DNA from: Planctomycetaceae bacterium
Lineage (GTDB): Bacteria > Planctomycetota > Planctomycetia > Planctomycetales > Planctomycetaceae
NCBI GenBank assembly: GCA_020426325.1
Contig: JAGQQG010000025.1
Span: 1-64,000 of the forward strand
Reading direction: 5' to 3'
DNA: 64,000 nt
A program made the translations under genes and the position numbers. Each line of letters begins with the position of its first letter. Within the stretch, counting starts at the first letter, position 1. The notes under the pieces were generated by a model, which saw only the letters and a program-made list of their open reading frames with translations, was not told the DNA's origin and searched no databases. Shown here in pieces: positions 1 through 7,848 of the stretch.

Positions 1-192
1 CCCATTGATGTCGGTAACAACGTGACCGTGAACAGTTTCAATCAGTTCTCGCTGACCAACCTGGTGCTCGGTGGCTTGATGAAGTTTGGGACAGGAGGAT
101 CTGTCATGGTCTCCTGGTCCACGCCGATCCTCGGAGAGGACGATCGGCAGTTCGACCACGAGGTGCGAGTGGCACTCGATTTCGCACTCTAA
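1..192 (+). CDS. C-terminal fragment of an outer-membrane-type protein (5' end outside window)
   Basis: The reading frame is open from base 1 and ends at TAA 190-192, giving the last 63 residues of a protein that starts before the window. The tail alternates hydrophobic and polar residues (HEVRVALDFAL) and ends on short beta-strand-like stretches, as in outer-membrane beta-barrel proteins. No domain can be named from so short a piece. It converges with the EF-hand gene on the other strand, with a strong inverted repeat between them. The family assignment is inference; that it is the end of a coding region is well supported by the clean frame. Confidence 0.55.
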   Translation, partial: PIDVGNNVTVNSFNQFSLTNLVLGGLMKFGTGGSVMVSWSTPILGEDDRQFDHEVRVALDFAL

Positions 193-216
193 CCGCTCGG
201 TGAAATTCAATTCTGA

Positions 217-324
217 GTGGCCGGGGCTGGACCAACGGGAAGCCCCGGTGAACGTGGATGCGATATTTGTCAGCGGAAAATGTACTCCCCGGGGCTTCGG
301 ACATCGTCCTCCAGCCCCGGCCAC
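217..324. repeat. Nested inverted repeat between convergent genes
   Basis: A perfect 15-bp inverted repeat (217-231 with 310-324, starting GTGGCCGGGGCTGGA) encloses a second perfect 10-bp inverted repeat (239-248 with 289-298, GAAGCCCCGG). The CCGGGGCT core appears in all four arms, so alternative pairing (221-228 with 241-248) is also possible. It lies between the 3' ends of two converging genes and could end transcription in both directions, or be a REP-like paired palindrome. There is no clear T-tract beside the outer stem. Confidence 0.6.
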
Positions 325-391
325 CCATCAGACTTCTTTTTCAACGGGCAGCTATCCGTCAGCCATTGAAATCAACTTCAACCGGCAGAGA

Positions 392-1945
392 TCACGGCGA
401 TGACTCAGCCTCGGCAACATCAATGAAACCGTTGTTGTCGGAGTCGAACTGGTCGAACGCCGTCCTCGGACCAAGGAACTCGCGCCACGTCACATCTCCA
501 TCCTGATTGCGGTCCATACGCCGGAACCATTCAGGGCCTTGCGTCACCGGACGAAGGATCGGCAACCGTGCTTCGGCTGCCATGGCAGCCATCGCCCCAC
601 CGCCGGAGAGATCATCAAACTCAGCTGGTCGAGTCACTGCGAATTCCAGGCGATATTTCGTCACCAGCTCCGACTCGGACAATTTTCCATTCCCGTTGCG
701 GTCCAGCGCCAGCATGGGATCAACCCCACGCTGAAATTCTCGCGGGCTCAGTCGACGATCCTCGTCTTGATCGAGCGTCTCGAACAGCGAGGTCGTGTCA
801 TTCTCAATGGTCATCTCCAGACGACAGCGACTCAGCAGCGCTCGCTGCTCGATGAACGATGCGATTTCCTCGTTGCTGATTTGCCCGTCCTGATCGACAT
901 CGACTGCGGAGAAGGGGGCGCCTTCGACGTTGAGTTTGTCATACTCCTGTGGATTGAGATGTTTGTCCCCATCGGAGTCAGCATAGCGGAACTGCAACTG
1001 AAGGTACTTCGAGCTGATGACTTCGATGCTCGCTTGAGCGTCGCGCAATGTCGCATCGACGCTCAAGTCTCCCAGCTTGAGAGCCAGGCGACGGCGATCC
1101 GATTCCCCCTTGATCGTCACTCGTTCGGATGTTGATACCGGATCAACGGTGATCCGTTTTGGTCGACGGGTGGGAAACTGAATTGTGACGTCCACGTCCG
1201 GATGCGGATCGGTCAGTCGCTCCCGCCAAGTGTCCACTGGCACTTCATCCCCATAAAGACTCTGAAGTCGACGGAGGACACTCTCCAGATTGAGTGTGCG
1301 GTCGAGGACCACAAACGGTGATTGTTCGGCTTTCATCTGCATGGCTTGCGATGCCTGCATGGATGCCGGGAACGGCTGCAACTCAGCCGCGCTGAGTGAT
1401 TCGTCGTCGTCAAAATCGAAGGGTTCCAGCAATGAAAGTCCTTCGGTCAATTCCTCCGTGGAAACCTGACCGTCAGCGTCGACATCGAGCCTTGGGTAAA
1501 GCACCACCGTCTGAGATGCTCGCGTTTGCCGCCGCGAAATCGAAAGACCTGTTCCCATCGCTGCATTGACGTGCATGAGGAACTCGGTCGATGAGATCAC
1601 GCCATCAGTGGGGGCCACGTCGAGTCGTGCCCACTCGTCTCCGAGTTCTCCGGAAAGATCATCGAAGCGCCCGAACGTCGGAATCCGGAAGGCCTCCTGA
1701 TCGTCGAGCTGATCGTCAGAGTTTGTGTCGAAGCGACCAAACCACTCGTTTGCGTACTGCGAGCGGTTGTCCTCCAGTGTTTGCCCACGTTCAAACTCGA
1801 CATGGATGCGCATCACGACAGGAGTCTCGGGCGCGAGGACGAGAACATCAAAATGCTGATTTGACGAACCAGCGTCGGTTGGTCCAGACATCAGCAATCG
1901 TCCGTACCCAAGAACAGCAACGATCGCGATCAAGCGGCAGAGCAT
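392..1945 (-). CDS. Exported protein with about ten EF-hand-type calcium-binding loops
   Basis: A 517-residue protein with an N-terminal signal-like segment (residues 1-20, MLCRLIAIVAVLGYGRLLMS). Calcium-loop sequences of the DxDxDG type start near residues 73, 109, 154, 177, 323, 349, 392, 415, 478 and 501, for example DVDADGQVSTEE and DSDNNGFIDVAE. They fall in an N-terminal group of four and a C-terminal group of six, separated by a 130-residue region (about 190-320) without loops. The start at 1945 has a strong ribosome-binding site (AAGGAGGT, 8 bases upstream); an ATG 36 bases further upstream lacks one. Multi-EF-hand exported proteins are common in planctomycetes. The specific role is unknown; calcium-dependent folding or adhesion outside the cytoplasm is inference. 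Confidence 0.85.
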   Translation of the reverse strand: MLCRLIAIVAVLGYGRLLMSGPTDAGSSNQHFDVLVLAPETPVVMRIHVEFERGQTLEDNRSQYANEWFGRFDTNSDDQLDDQEAFRIPTFGRFDDLSGELGDEWARLDVAPTDGVISSTEFLMHVNAAMGTGLSISRRQTRASQTVVLYPRLDVDADGQVSTEELTEGLSLLEPFDFDDDESLSAAELQPFPASMQASQAMQMKAEQSPFVVLDRTLNLESVLRRLQSLYGDEVPVDTWRERLTDPHPDVDVTIQFPTRRPKRITVDPVSTSERVTIKGESDRRRLALKLGDLSVDATLRDAQASIEVISSKYLQLQFRYADSDGDKHLNPQEYDKLNVEGAPFSAVDVDQDGQISNEEIASFIEQRALLSRCRLEMTIENDTTSLFETLDQDEDRRLSPREFQRGVDPMLALDRNGNGKLSESELVTKYRLEFAVTRPAEFDDLSGGGAMAAMAAEARLPILRPVTQGPEWFRRMDRNQDGDVTWREFLGPRTAFDQFDSDNNGFIDVAEAESSP

Positions 1946-2003
1946 ACGGGCCGACCTCCTTAACGAATACAATACCACCATCTTTTCTCAAGAGAACAGC
2001 TCA

Positions 2004-2475
2004 ATGACTGAAATCTTCATCCGAGAAGCAGACTGGCAATCCCCTGCAGACTGTTCATCAGTCCTCAAACTGATCGATGCTTATGCCCTGGAACCGATCG
2101 AAGGAGGCCAACCTCTTCCCGATTTCACGCGAGAAAATCTGATCGCTGGTCTCCAATCGGTATCGGGAGCATTCGTTCTGCTGGCATGCATCGAGAGCGA
2201 GGCCGTTGGCATCGCAGTCTGCTTTCGCGGGTTCTCGACCTTTGCCGCTCGACCGCTGATCAATCTGCATGATCTGGCCGTGCTACCCCAGTTTCGTCGT
2301 CGGGGAATTGGTGGGCGGTTGCTTGAAGCGGTCTGAATGCGGGCCTTTGAATCAAGCGGTTGCCTGGTCACACTGCAGGTCCGGCCAGAGAATCACCGAG
2401 CCGCAGCAAGCCTCTCTCAGCAGTGCCAGACGTTTCGGCGTTCTTCAACGATCTTTTATCTGCAGATAAACACGA
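2004..2475 (+). pseudogene. GNAT N-acetyltransferase interrupted by an in-frame TGA
   Basis: Residues 1-110 (to TGA 2334-2336) carry the first half of a GNAT fold, including the acetyl-CoA-binding motif A near LPQFRRRGIGGRLLEAV. Directly after the stop, in the same frame and starting with ATG 2337, the sequence continues with the expected next part of the fold: a beta-5-like strand and motif B-like segment (LVTLQVRPENHRAAASL). Homology therefore spans the stop, which argues for a nonsense mutation rather than a natural C-terminus. The 3' end is degraded and runs into the antisense end of the small transporter gene at 2456, so the end given is approximate. A functional split protein translated by TGATG re-initiation is possible but less likely. 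Confidence 0.7.
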
Positions 2476-2815
2476 GGCCGACCATCAACAAAAACGTCCC
2501 GGCCACCTTGGAAGGCGTTAGTGGCTCCCCAAACAGGGGGCTCGATAGCAGGGTCACGAGCACGAACGACAAGCTCATGAACGGATAGGCCTGGCTGAGT
2601 GGGAGCTTGGTCATCGCGGCCATCCAACACAATGATGCCACGAATGCCGCGACAAAGCCACTCACGATCCACGGATTCAGGAACTGCCCCATCAAGAAAC
2701 TCAACTTCTCGGATGTACCCTCGGGAAGTGCCTTTCCTCCAATTTGCCACTTGAGGACGAGTTGTCCGTAGACTGTGAATAAGATGGTCAACGCAACGCA
2801 GACACCACCGGTCAT
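2456..2815 (-). CDS. Small ArnE/ArnF- or SMR-like drug/metabolite transporter subunit
   Basis: A 119-residue, almost wholly hydrophobic protein with four likely membrane helices (about residues 4-22, 48-68, 73-92 and 100-118). The segment LPLSQAYPFMSLSFVLVTLL followed by GEPLTPSKVAGTFLLMVG matches the conserved half of EamA/SMR proteins and is closest in feel to ArnE and ArnF, which flip undecaprenyl-phosphate-aminoarabinose. It is the last gene of the minus-strand operon that begins with an ArnC-like glycosyltransferase, which supports a lipid-linked sugar flippase role. It is separated from the RraA-like gene by 161 bases. A small multidrug exporter is the main alternative. Confidence 0.75.
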   Translation of the reverse strand: MTGGVCVALTILFTVYGQLVLKWQIGGKALPEGTSEKLSFLMGQFLNPWIVSGFVAAFVASLCWMAAMTKLPLSQAYPFMSLSFVLVTLLSSPLFGEPLTPSKVAGTFLLMVGLVFICR

Positions 2816-2976
2816 TGATCATCAACCTTCAAAGATGGACCTCTAGACATCTCATTGCCGTTGAAAGCCGATCCATCTCCGCCTCTGTGCTTGCGGAGAA
2901 ATGCTTTCACTCACAGAATCAGAGTCGCAGCCTCATTGCCACAGAGATCACTTTACACACTCATCGCCGGCGGAAC

Positions 2977-3657
2977 TCATTCCTGAGCGTCGTCGCTCAG
3001 CGGCGACTTAGCGGGCAAGCCACTGAGGTAAGCCTTTTCACAAATCGTCTTGTAGGTCGACCATTTTCGGCGATCGATGCACTCATACCAAATATCTTCC
3101 TGTTCCTCGATGAATTCCATTTTTTGCATGAAGCCCGAATCTTGCTGGTCTTTCGGGATAATGACGACGCCGGTGTCATCGCAAACGGCAATCGCATTGT
3201 GAAAGTAACCCTGTCGTTCCGCCACAAGGGCTGGGTCGGGTTCTGTCGTTGGTTTTCGATTGAAGCAACCGACCGGGGAAAACCCTGTACACCAGATCGG
3301 CCAGTCCTCTTTGATCAGCCGGTGCACATCTCGAACCTTTCCCGTCACGACGACGGCAGTGGCCTGTTTATAAAGCAACAGGTATTTCGCGACGATGTCT
3401 CCGAAAAGAGCTCGATCGCCGCATCCGAGATCATCAACGACAACAATCGAATTCTCCGGAACATCTTCGATTTGCTCGTGAATTGGCCAGTTGCTCTCGT
3501 CATACCCATAGACCCATGTCACTGGGCCGACTCGAAAATGACCGCGGTTCACAGCAACGACATCTGGTAACGCGCCGCTCTTCCCCAGACAATCAGCGAC
3601 TTCTGTACTACTAACGCGATTGCGCCGAATATAGGTAACAAGGTTTTCACTCGTCAT
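2977..3657 (-). CDS. RraA / HMG-aldolase family protein
   Basis: A 226-residue protein of the RraA-like family, which includes RNase E inhibitors and class II pyruvate aldolases. Matching features are STEVADCL near residue 17, GDIVAKYLL near 87, the conserved G-x-V-R-D (GKVRD, 106-110) with its Arg-Asp pair, and AVCDDTGVVIIP near 157-168. Its start codon overlaps the stop of the upstream membrane protein by four bases (3654-3657), so the two are translationally coupled. In this biosynthetic setting an aldolase or decarboxylase role on a keto-acid is more likely than RNA-decay control, but that is inference. The substrate cannot be read from sequence. Confidence 0.75.
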   Translation of the reverse strand: MTSENLVTYIRRNRVSSTEVADCLGKSGALPDVVAVNRGHFRVGPVTWVYGYDESNWPIHEQIEDVPENSIVVVDDLGCGDRALFGDIVAKYLLLYKQATAVVVTGKVRDVHRLIKEDWPIWCTGFSPVGCFNRKPTTEPDPALVAERQGYFHNAIAVCDDTGVVIIPKDQQDSGFMQKMEFIEEQEDIWYECIDRRKWSTYKTICEKAYLSGLPAKSPLSDDAQE

Positions 3658-4988
3658 TTGACAATCTCCTCATGAAAGTCGAACTTGCCCTCCGACAGAT
3701 CGAACGTCATCAATGTCATCCAATCAGACTCGGGGTTCGGCAGCGACACCTCGCGCACGAGAACCTCCACTCGCTCAATGGGAACGGTCTCATTGTTTGC
3801 CGCCAAGCAGTACTGGACTACCCGTCCCACGCTTGGCGGAATCGAACCACTCGCGCCAATGTATTGTGCAACAAAATGCCGATCCATGCGATACATCTCT
3901 GCCTGCAACCAGCGGCTTGACAGAATCCCCGACGATTGGGGACCAGCAGTCCCGTCTTCCAAAAACACCTGAATCGGTTCCCGGACTTGACCATCGCTGC
4001 CAATCAGCAGAACACGAAAAGCATCGATGGAAAGAAAATGCTCCTTCGTGAAGAGCTTATCGTATTGAATGTTGAGAGTCGACCGCCCGACAAGATAGAG
4101 CGCTGGGCTAAATCCGTATCCAAGTGCAACCCGTGCAGCGTGAGCTGTGAGGATCGCGACGAGCGTGTACGACACCACCGGTCCCAGGATGTCCCAGTTG
4201 GCTATGCGACGGCGCTCGGTCGGTATCGGACTCTTGAAGGGCACGATCGTCGATAGAAACAGCACAGCGACTGCAAGTGCTTCCCAACCAATCAGCTGAA
4301 TTCGCAAACCAAAACAGAGAAACAAAGCGAATGACACAAACGCCAGCACCGCCGCAGGTCGCGACCACCGAAAGATGGCGAACGGGAGGATGGCACTCTC
4401 GGCAATCAGGGCGCCCCAATTCGCCATGCCTGTGAAAGCGGTATGCGTAAAGAGCTCGCGCGCCCATTGGGGGCCGATCCAAGGCAGGCTCATTACATAA
4501 CGAATTCCATCGCCAGCTCGCCAATAGTTGTCCTGCATCTTGGTAATGAAGCCGCCGAAAAACAAATATGCTCCGAAGCTCAACAGCATGGCGTGCAACA
4601 AATGTGCGTTTCTCTCGGAATTGATCTGCCCCTTGCGAAAGTTGAACCAGATATTAAAGAACGACATGGTGACAAAGAACTTACACTCGACGTTAAAAAC
4701 CCCCATTGAGTGGGTCAGCACCCATGAGACCGTGACATAGTGAAGAACTCGCACCAACCAGTGAGGCCACTGAATCAAGAAGAGAGCCCCTGATAGAAAC
4801 CAGACGCACAATGCCAGCTTCCAAGGAACGGTGATCGGATCACACAGCACGACTCCGGCACGGAAAGTGTTGATGCAAAACGTCACCGAGATCACGGCAA
4901 ACATCAAGCGATAGACAAGGACGAGCGGCTCCCCCTTGATCTGCGACGGGCCGAAAGTCGTTCCAAGCCGTGAGGAGTCAAGTGTCAT
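3654..4988 (-). CDS. Polytopic membrane protein, possibly HTTM-like
   Basis: A 444-residue protein. The first about 290 residues hold roughly eight hydrophobic segments; the C-terminal 150 residues are soluble and beta-rich in appearance. The arrangement, and a WRAGDGIRYVM segment after a membrane helix, recall HTTM proteins (the membrane domain shared with vitamin-K-dependent gamma-carboxylase), but similarity is too weak for a firm call. It overlaps both neighbours by four bases (methyltransferase upstream at 4985-4988, RraA-like downstream at 3654-3657). It is therefore embedded in the operon and probably acts with these enzymes at the membrane. Function unknown. Confidence 0.65.
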   Translation of the reverse strand: MTLDSSRLGTTFGPSQIKGEPLVLVYRLMFAVISVTFCINTFRAGVVLCDPITVPWKLALCVWFLSGALFLIQWPHWLVRVLHYVTVSWVLTHSMGVFNVECKFFVTMSFFNIWFNFRKGQINSERNAHLLHAMLLSFGAYLFFGGFITKMQDNYWRAGDGIRYVMSLPWIGPQWARELFTHTAFTGMANWGALIAESAILPFAIFRWSRPAAVLAFVSFALFLCFGLRIQLIGWEALAVAVLFLSTIVPFKSPIPTERRRIANWDILGPVVSYTLVAILTAHAARVALGYGFSPALYLVGRSTLNIQYDKLFTKEHFLSIDAFRVLLIGSDGQVREPIQVFLEDGTAGPQSSGILSSRWLQAEMYRMDRHFVAQYIGASGSIPPSVGRVVQYCLAANNETVPIERVEVLVREVSLPNPESDWMTLMTFDLSEGKFDFHEEIVK

Positions 4989-5650
4989 GGCTGCGAGCGC
5001 AGATAGGTCGATGTCTCTTTGTCGACTTCGGCATGAGAAACGAAAATGGCGAACTCAAAGGGAAGATAGTCATTGCGTAAGACGACCTTCCGCGAAAAGC
5101 CGTACGCCATTTGGAGAAGTCGTGATGGCGCGCTGTGAAACGTATGCGCGTGAGTAAAGTCGACCTGGTCGGAGAGGAAATCGAAGGCGAGGCCGTCTTT
5201 CACAAGTGAGAAGGTCCGGGCAATTGTTGCATGGATCACCTCGTAGTTGTCTCCGGCCGACAATCTGTGATTGAAAATTCCTGAGGCGATGGCAATGTCA
5301 AACGGCACTTTGAAATCAGTCTTCAGAAAGTCGCCGACAAGAAATTCCACATTGGGGCGTTGCCAGCGAACTTTCGCTTCCGCCACCAGACTGGGAACAA
5401 GGTCAATTCCGAGGTACTGATAGTCATCACCGCAGGTGTCGACAAGCAACGTGTTGAGATCGCCGAATCCACACCCGATATCGAGGATGCGTTTGCCTTT
5501 CAAGGGAAACAAGGACGTCAATGCTTCGAATCGAATGTGTTGGCGCCCCTTGTTCCAACCGAGCGTCATTGGGGAATAGCCGAAGGTCTCATACCTGTCC
5601 GTATACCGTTGGACGGTTTCGGCAATGTCTCGATCAGACAGACCACTCAT
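4985..5650 (-). CDS. Class I SAM-dependent methyltransferase
   Basis: A 221-residue protein with a classic SAM-binding motif I (ILDIGCGFGDL, about residues 55-65) and the acidic end of the next strand in YLGIDLV (about 80-86). The start at 5650 has GGAG six bases upstream; an in-frame ATG 18 bases earlier (5668) lacks a comparable site. It overlaps the downstream membrane-protein gene by ATGA. A 196-base gap separates it from the amidohydrolase-like gene upstream. The gap carries a 7-bp hairpin (GGCTCAG at 5724-5730 with 5737-5743). The methyl acceptor is unknown; the operon suggests a small sugar-like or lipid-linked intermediate. Confidence 0.8.
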   Translation of the reverse strand: MSGLSDRDIAETVQRYTDRYETFGYSPMTLGWNKGRQHIRFEALTSLFPLKGKRILDIGCGFGDLNTLLVDTCGDDYQYLGIDLVPSLVAEAKVRWQRPNVEFLVGDFLKTDFKVPFDIAIASGIFNHRLSAGDNYEVIHATIARTFSLVKDGLAFDFLSDQVDFTHAHTFHSAPSRLLQMAYGFSRKVVLRNDYLPFEFAIFVSHAEVDKETSTYLRSQP

Positions 5651-5846
5651 TTGACACTCCAACTGCATATGCAGCCTGAACGAGAGTCTGGGGGGTTATG
5701 CAATGCAATCGTGCAGGGCACATGGCTCAGGGAGTTCTGAGCCTCCACTAAAACGGAATGACTTTTATCGAATTCGCAAACTGTGCGCGTTGATGGCGGA
5801 CGCAACAAGTTCCTCCCATGAAAACGAATGTTGTTGTGGCTGCGGT

Positions 5847-6668
5847 TCATCGAGAGGACTCTGTCACGAATCGATCCAGATTCCGGTAGGCAATCTTCGC
5901 AAGTTTGTCTGGTGTCGTGGCCTGTGCAAACTCTTGAACTCTTCGTCGAAGTTCGACGAGAGAAAACTGCGGATGATCGGACCCGACACAGATTCGCTCG
6001 TCGAATGTACGAAACAAAAACCTCAAGTCGGCATCCAATGAACTGCCTTTGAAGCGAAGAATGGTGAATGACAGGTCCAATAAAACGTTGGGCCACATTC
6101 GGACTGCTTCCGCCCATTCGAGAGCAGCCACGGTTCCCCCATGCAGCAGGATCACCCGTGGGTCGTCCAACGAATTCAACAGTTTCGTCAAACGACCGAG
6201 GCTCAGGCGATCTAGGTCCAACCCCTTTCCGTAATTGTAGGTGCAAATCATCGAGAACAAACCAGTTTCATCGGCAGTCTGAATGAGATCGGCCAAACTT
6301 TCGTTTTCGAATGTGAAGCCGCCCAGCCGCGGATGCAATTTGATTCCGACGTATCCCGCATCTCGCAGCGAACGACAGCGAGCGCGTAACTCTGGTCCGG
6401 AGGATGGGAAGACCGACGGATCGCAATACGCAACTGGAAGGGCGCCGGGAATCGACGTGCGGACCCAATCGGCGTAGCGTGCTTCGCGGTAACCTCCCAC
6501 AGACTCCCCCATGCCGACGGCGAGAAGTTGACGAATATCTGCTTCGTCCATCTGGCGGCGCAGTGCCTCTGCGCTGCAAAGGTGGTCGTACCGTGAATCC
6601 AGCCACTTTCCTTCCGGAGTGGGATGCGTCAAACTGTCGAATATCTGGAGATCAGGCATATTGAACAT
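5847..6668 (-). CDS. Amidohydrolase-2-like (COG2159-type) protein with altered metal site
   Basis: A 273-residue TIM-barrel-type protein of the amidohydrolase superfamily. Retained marks are GIKLHPRLGG (Lys110, His112), ILLHGGT (His176) and CVGSDHPQF (Asp231, the usual catalytic aspartate). The N-terminal metal motif, normally DxHxH, reads DSLTH (residues 11-15), so the first histidine is replaced by leucine. This suggests a changed metal site or non-hydrolytic role. The start overlaps the end of the ATP-grasp gene by 17 bases; an ATG at 6659 would give an 8-base overlap, as seen at the ATP-grasp/glycosyltransferase junction. Substrate unknown. Confidence 0.75.
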   Translation of the reverse strand: MFNMPDLQIFDSLTHPTPEGKWLDSRYDHLCSAEALRRQMDEADIRQLLAVGMGESVGGYREARYADWVRTSIPGALPVAYCDPSVFPSSGPELRARCRSLRDAGYVGIKLHPRLGGFTFENESLADLIQTADETGLFSMICTYNYGKGLDLDRLSLGRLTKLLNSLDDPRVILLHGGTVAALEWAEAVRMWPNVLLDLSFTILRFKGSSLDADLRFLFRTFDERICVGSDHPQFSLVELRRRVQEFAQATTPDKLAKIAYRNLDRFVTESSR

Positions 6669-7848
6669 GGATGCACTCTCGTGCCATCCGCACGGAGTCG
6701 AGTACTTCCTGCGTGGAAATCCCCGTCGCGATCACATGCATATGACGGGAGCGATCATCCGTGCTTTGTTTCAAGACCTCACCGACCTGAATATTCAGTT
6801 GAAGATCGATCACTCCATCGATCGATAATGCCTTGTCAACACCGGTAATCTTCTCCACACGTCCAGGATGAAACTCATAAAATACTAGTACAGCTGCCGC
6901 CTGGTGGCTACACTCGATCGCGCTGATGTTCTGGCCGAGCGCCATGCGCAGGAGCAGGTCATATGTATCGACACCAGAGACTGCCGGGACGATGTGTGAC
7001 GCAATGTTCGTCCCGCCACCTCGCGCAGCGGTCTCAATTAGATAGAAGCGGCCACCGTTGTATTTGTACTCCGAATGCGTCAGCCCGAACGGCAAACCCA
7101 TCGACATCATCAGAGAATCGTGTTGATCGACCAAGACATCGAGTGGCAAGTCATGGTTGTCGCGAGCGTACAGCAGTCGGTCCGCCACCATGGGATTATG
7201 GTCGTAATGGCGTTTGGTGGAAATCGCAAGCGACGTATGACCGGAACTCGTTTGGATCCCTTCGATCGTCAATTCCAGCCCGCCAATAAACTCTTCAACC
7301 AGGACATGCTCGGACGAACAGAACCGCCGTGCTTCGCGAAAGGCCCCCGGTATTTGGTCGTGTGAATCGACGCGGCGCACACCGCGACTGGATTGACTAT
7401 CCAATGGTTTGACAACAACCGGACCTCCGACCCTGCGAAAGAATGCGATCGCATCGGATTCCGTCGTGCATTCTTCGAAGGAGGGAGTAGGATGGCCGGA
7501 TTCTCGGCAAACCTTACGCATTGCGCACTTGTTCGTAAATCGTCGCGCGGTGTCGACGCCGATTCCCGGCAAGCCAAGTTTTTCGCAGAGAGCAGCAACG
7601 GTCGGCACCGCGATATCGCTTTGATCCGTCAGAATTGCATCCGGGCGAAACTCATTGGCTATGCGGAGGTTGGCTTCCAAATCCCGGACGTCTGCAATGC
7701 GACCGACATGGGCGAACTCAAACCCAGGAGAATCCGGGTACAGGTTCGAGTTGATGACAAACGCACCAAACTCTCGGGCTTTGCGGATAAGCGACACTTG
7801 CCATTGGCCACCAGCCACAATCATGATGACCGGTCGCTTCTCAGTCAT
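6652..7848 (-). CDS. ATP-grasp carboxylate-amine ligase-like enzyme
   Basis: A 398-residue protein with a PurK/carbamoyl-phosphate-synthase-like layout. An N-terminal pre-ATP-grasp Rossmann-type part begins IMIVAGGQWQ, and an ATP-grasp domain follows from about residue 105. ATP-binding marks include GGPVVVKPLDSQSSRGV and VLVEEFIGG, and the Mg-binding end is FYLIETAARGGGTNIASH. It belongs to the ligases that join a carboxylate to an amine or other nucleophile through an acyl-phosphate. The ATG at 7848 overlaps the glycosyltransferase stop by eight bases (ATGACTGA); a TTG 15 bases upstream is less likely. In the operon it may attach an amino acid or acyl group to a sugar or lipid-linked intermediate, which is inference. 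Confidence 0.8.
   Translation of the reverse strand: MTEKRPVIMIVAGGQWQVSLIRKAREFGAFVINSNLYPDSPGFEFAHVGRIADVRDLEANLRIANEFRPDAILTDQSDIAVPTVAALCEKLGLPGIGVDTARRFTNKCAMRKVCRESGHPTPSFEECTTESDAIAFFRRVGGPVVVKPLDSQSSRGVRRVDSHDQIPGAFREARRFCSSEHVLVEEFIGGLELTIEGIQTSSGHTSLAISTKRHYDHNPMVADRLLYARDNHDLPLDVLVDQHDSLMMSMGLPFGLTHSEYKYNGGRFYLIETAARGGGTNIASHIVPAVSGVDTYDLLLRMALGQNISAIECSHQAAAVLVFYEFHPGRVEKITGVDKALSIDGVIDLQLNIQVGEVLKQSTDDRSRHMHVIATGISTQEVLDSVRMARECIHVQYA

Noticed and set aside
2334..2336. TGA read as selenocysteine in the GNAT gene
   Set aside because: No selenocysteine site is known in GNAT enzymes, and no convincing stem-loop follows directly. A nonsense mutation is simpler.
5724..5743. 7-bp hairpin between the amidohydrolase-like and methyltransferase genes as a terminator
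   Set aside because: No T-tract follows on the minus strand, and the operon genes appear to continue through it.
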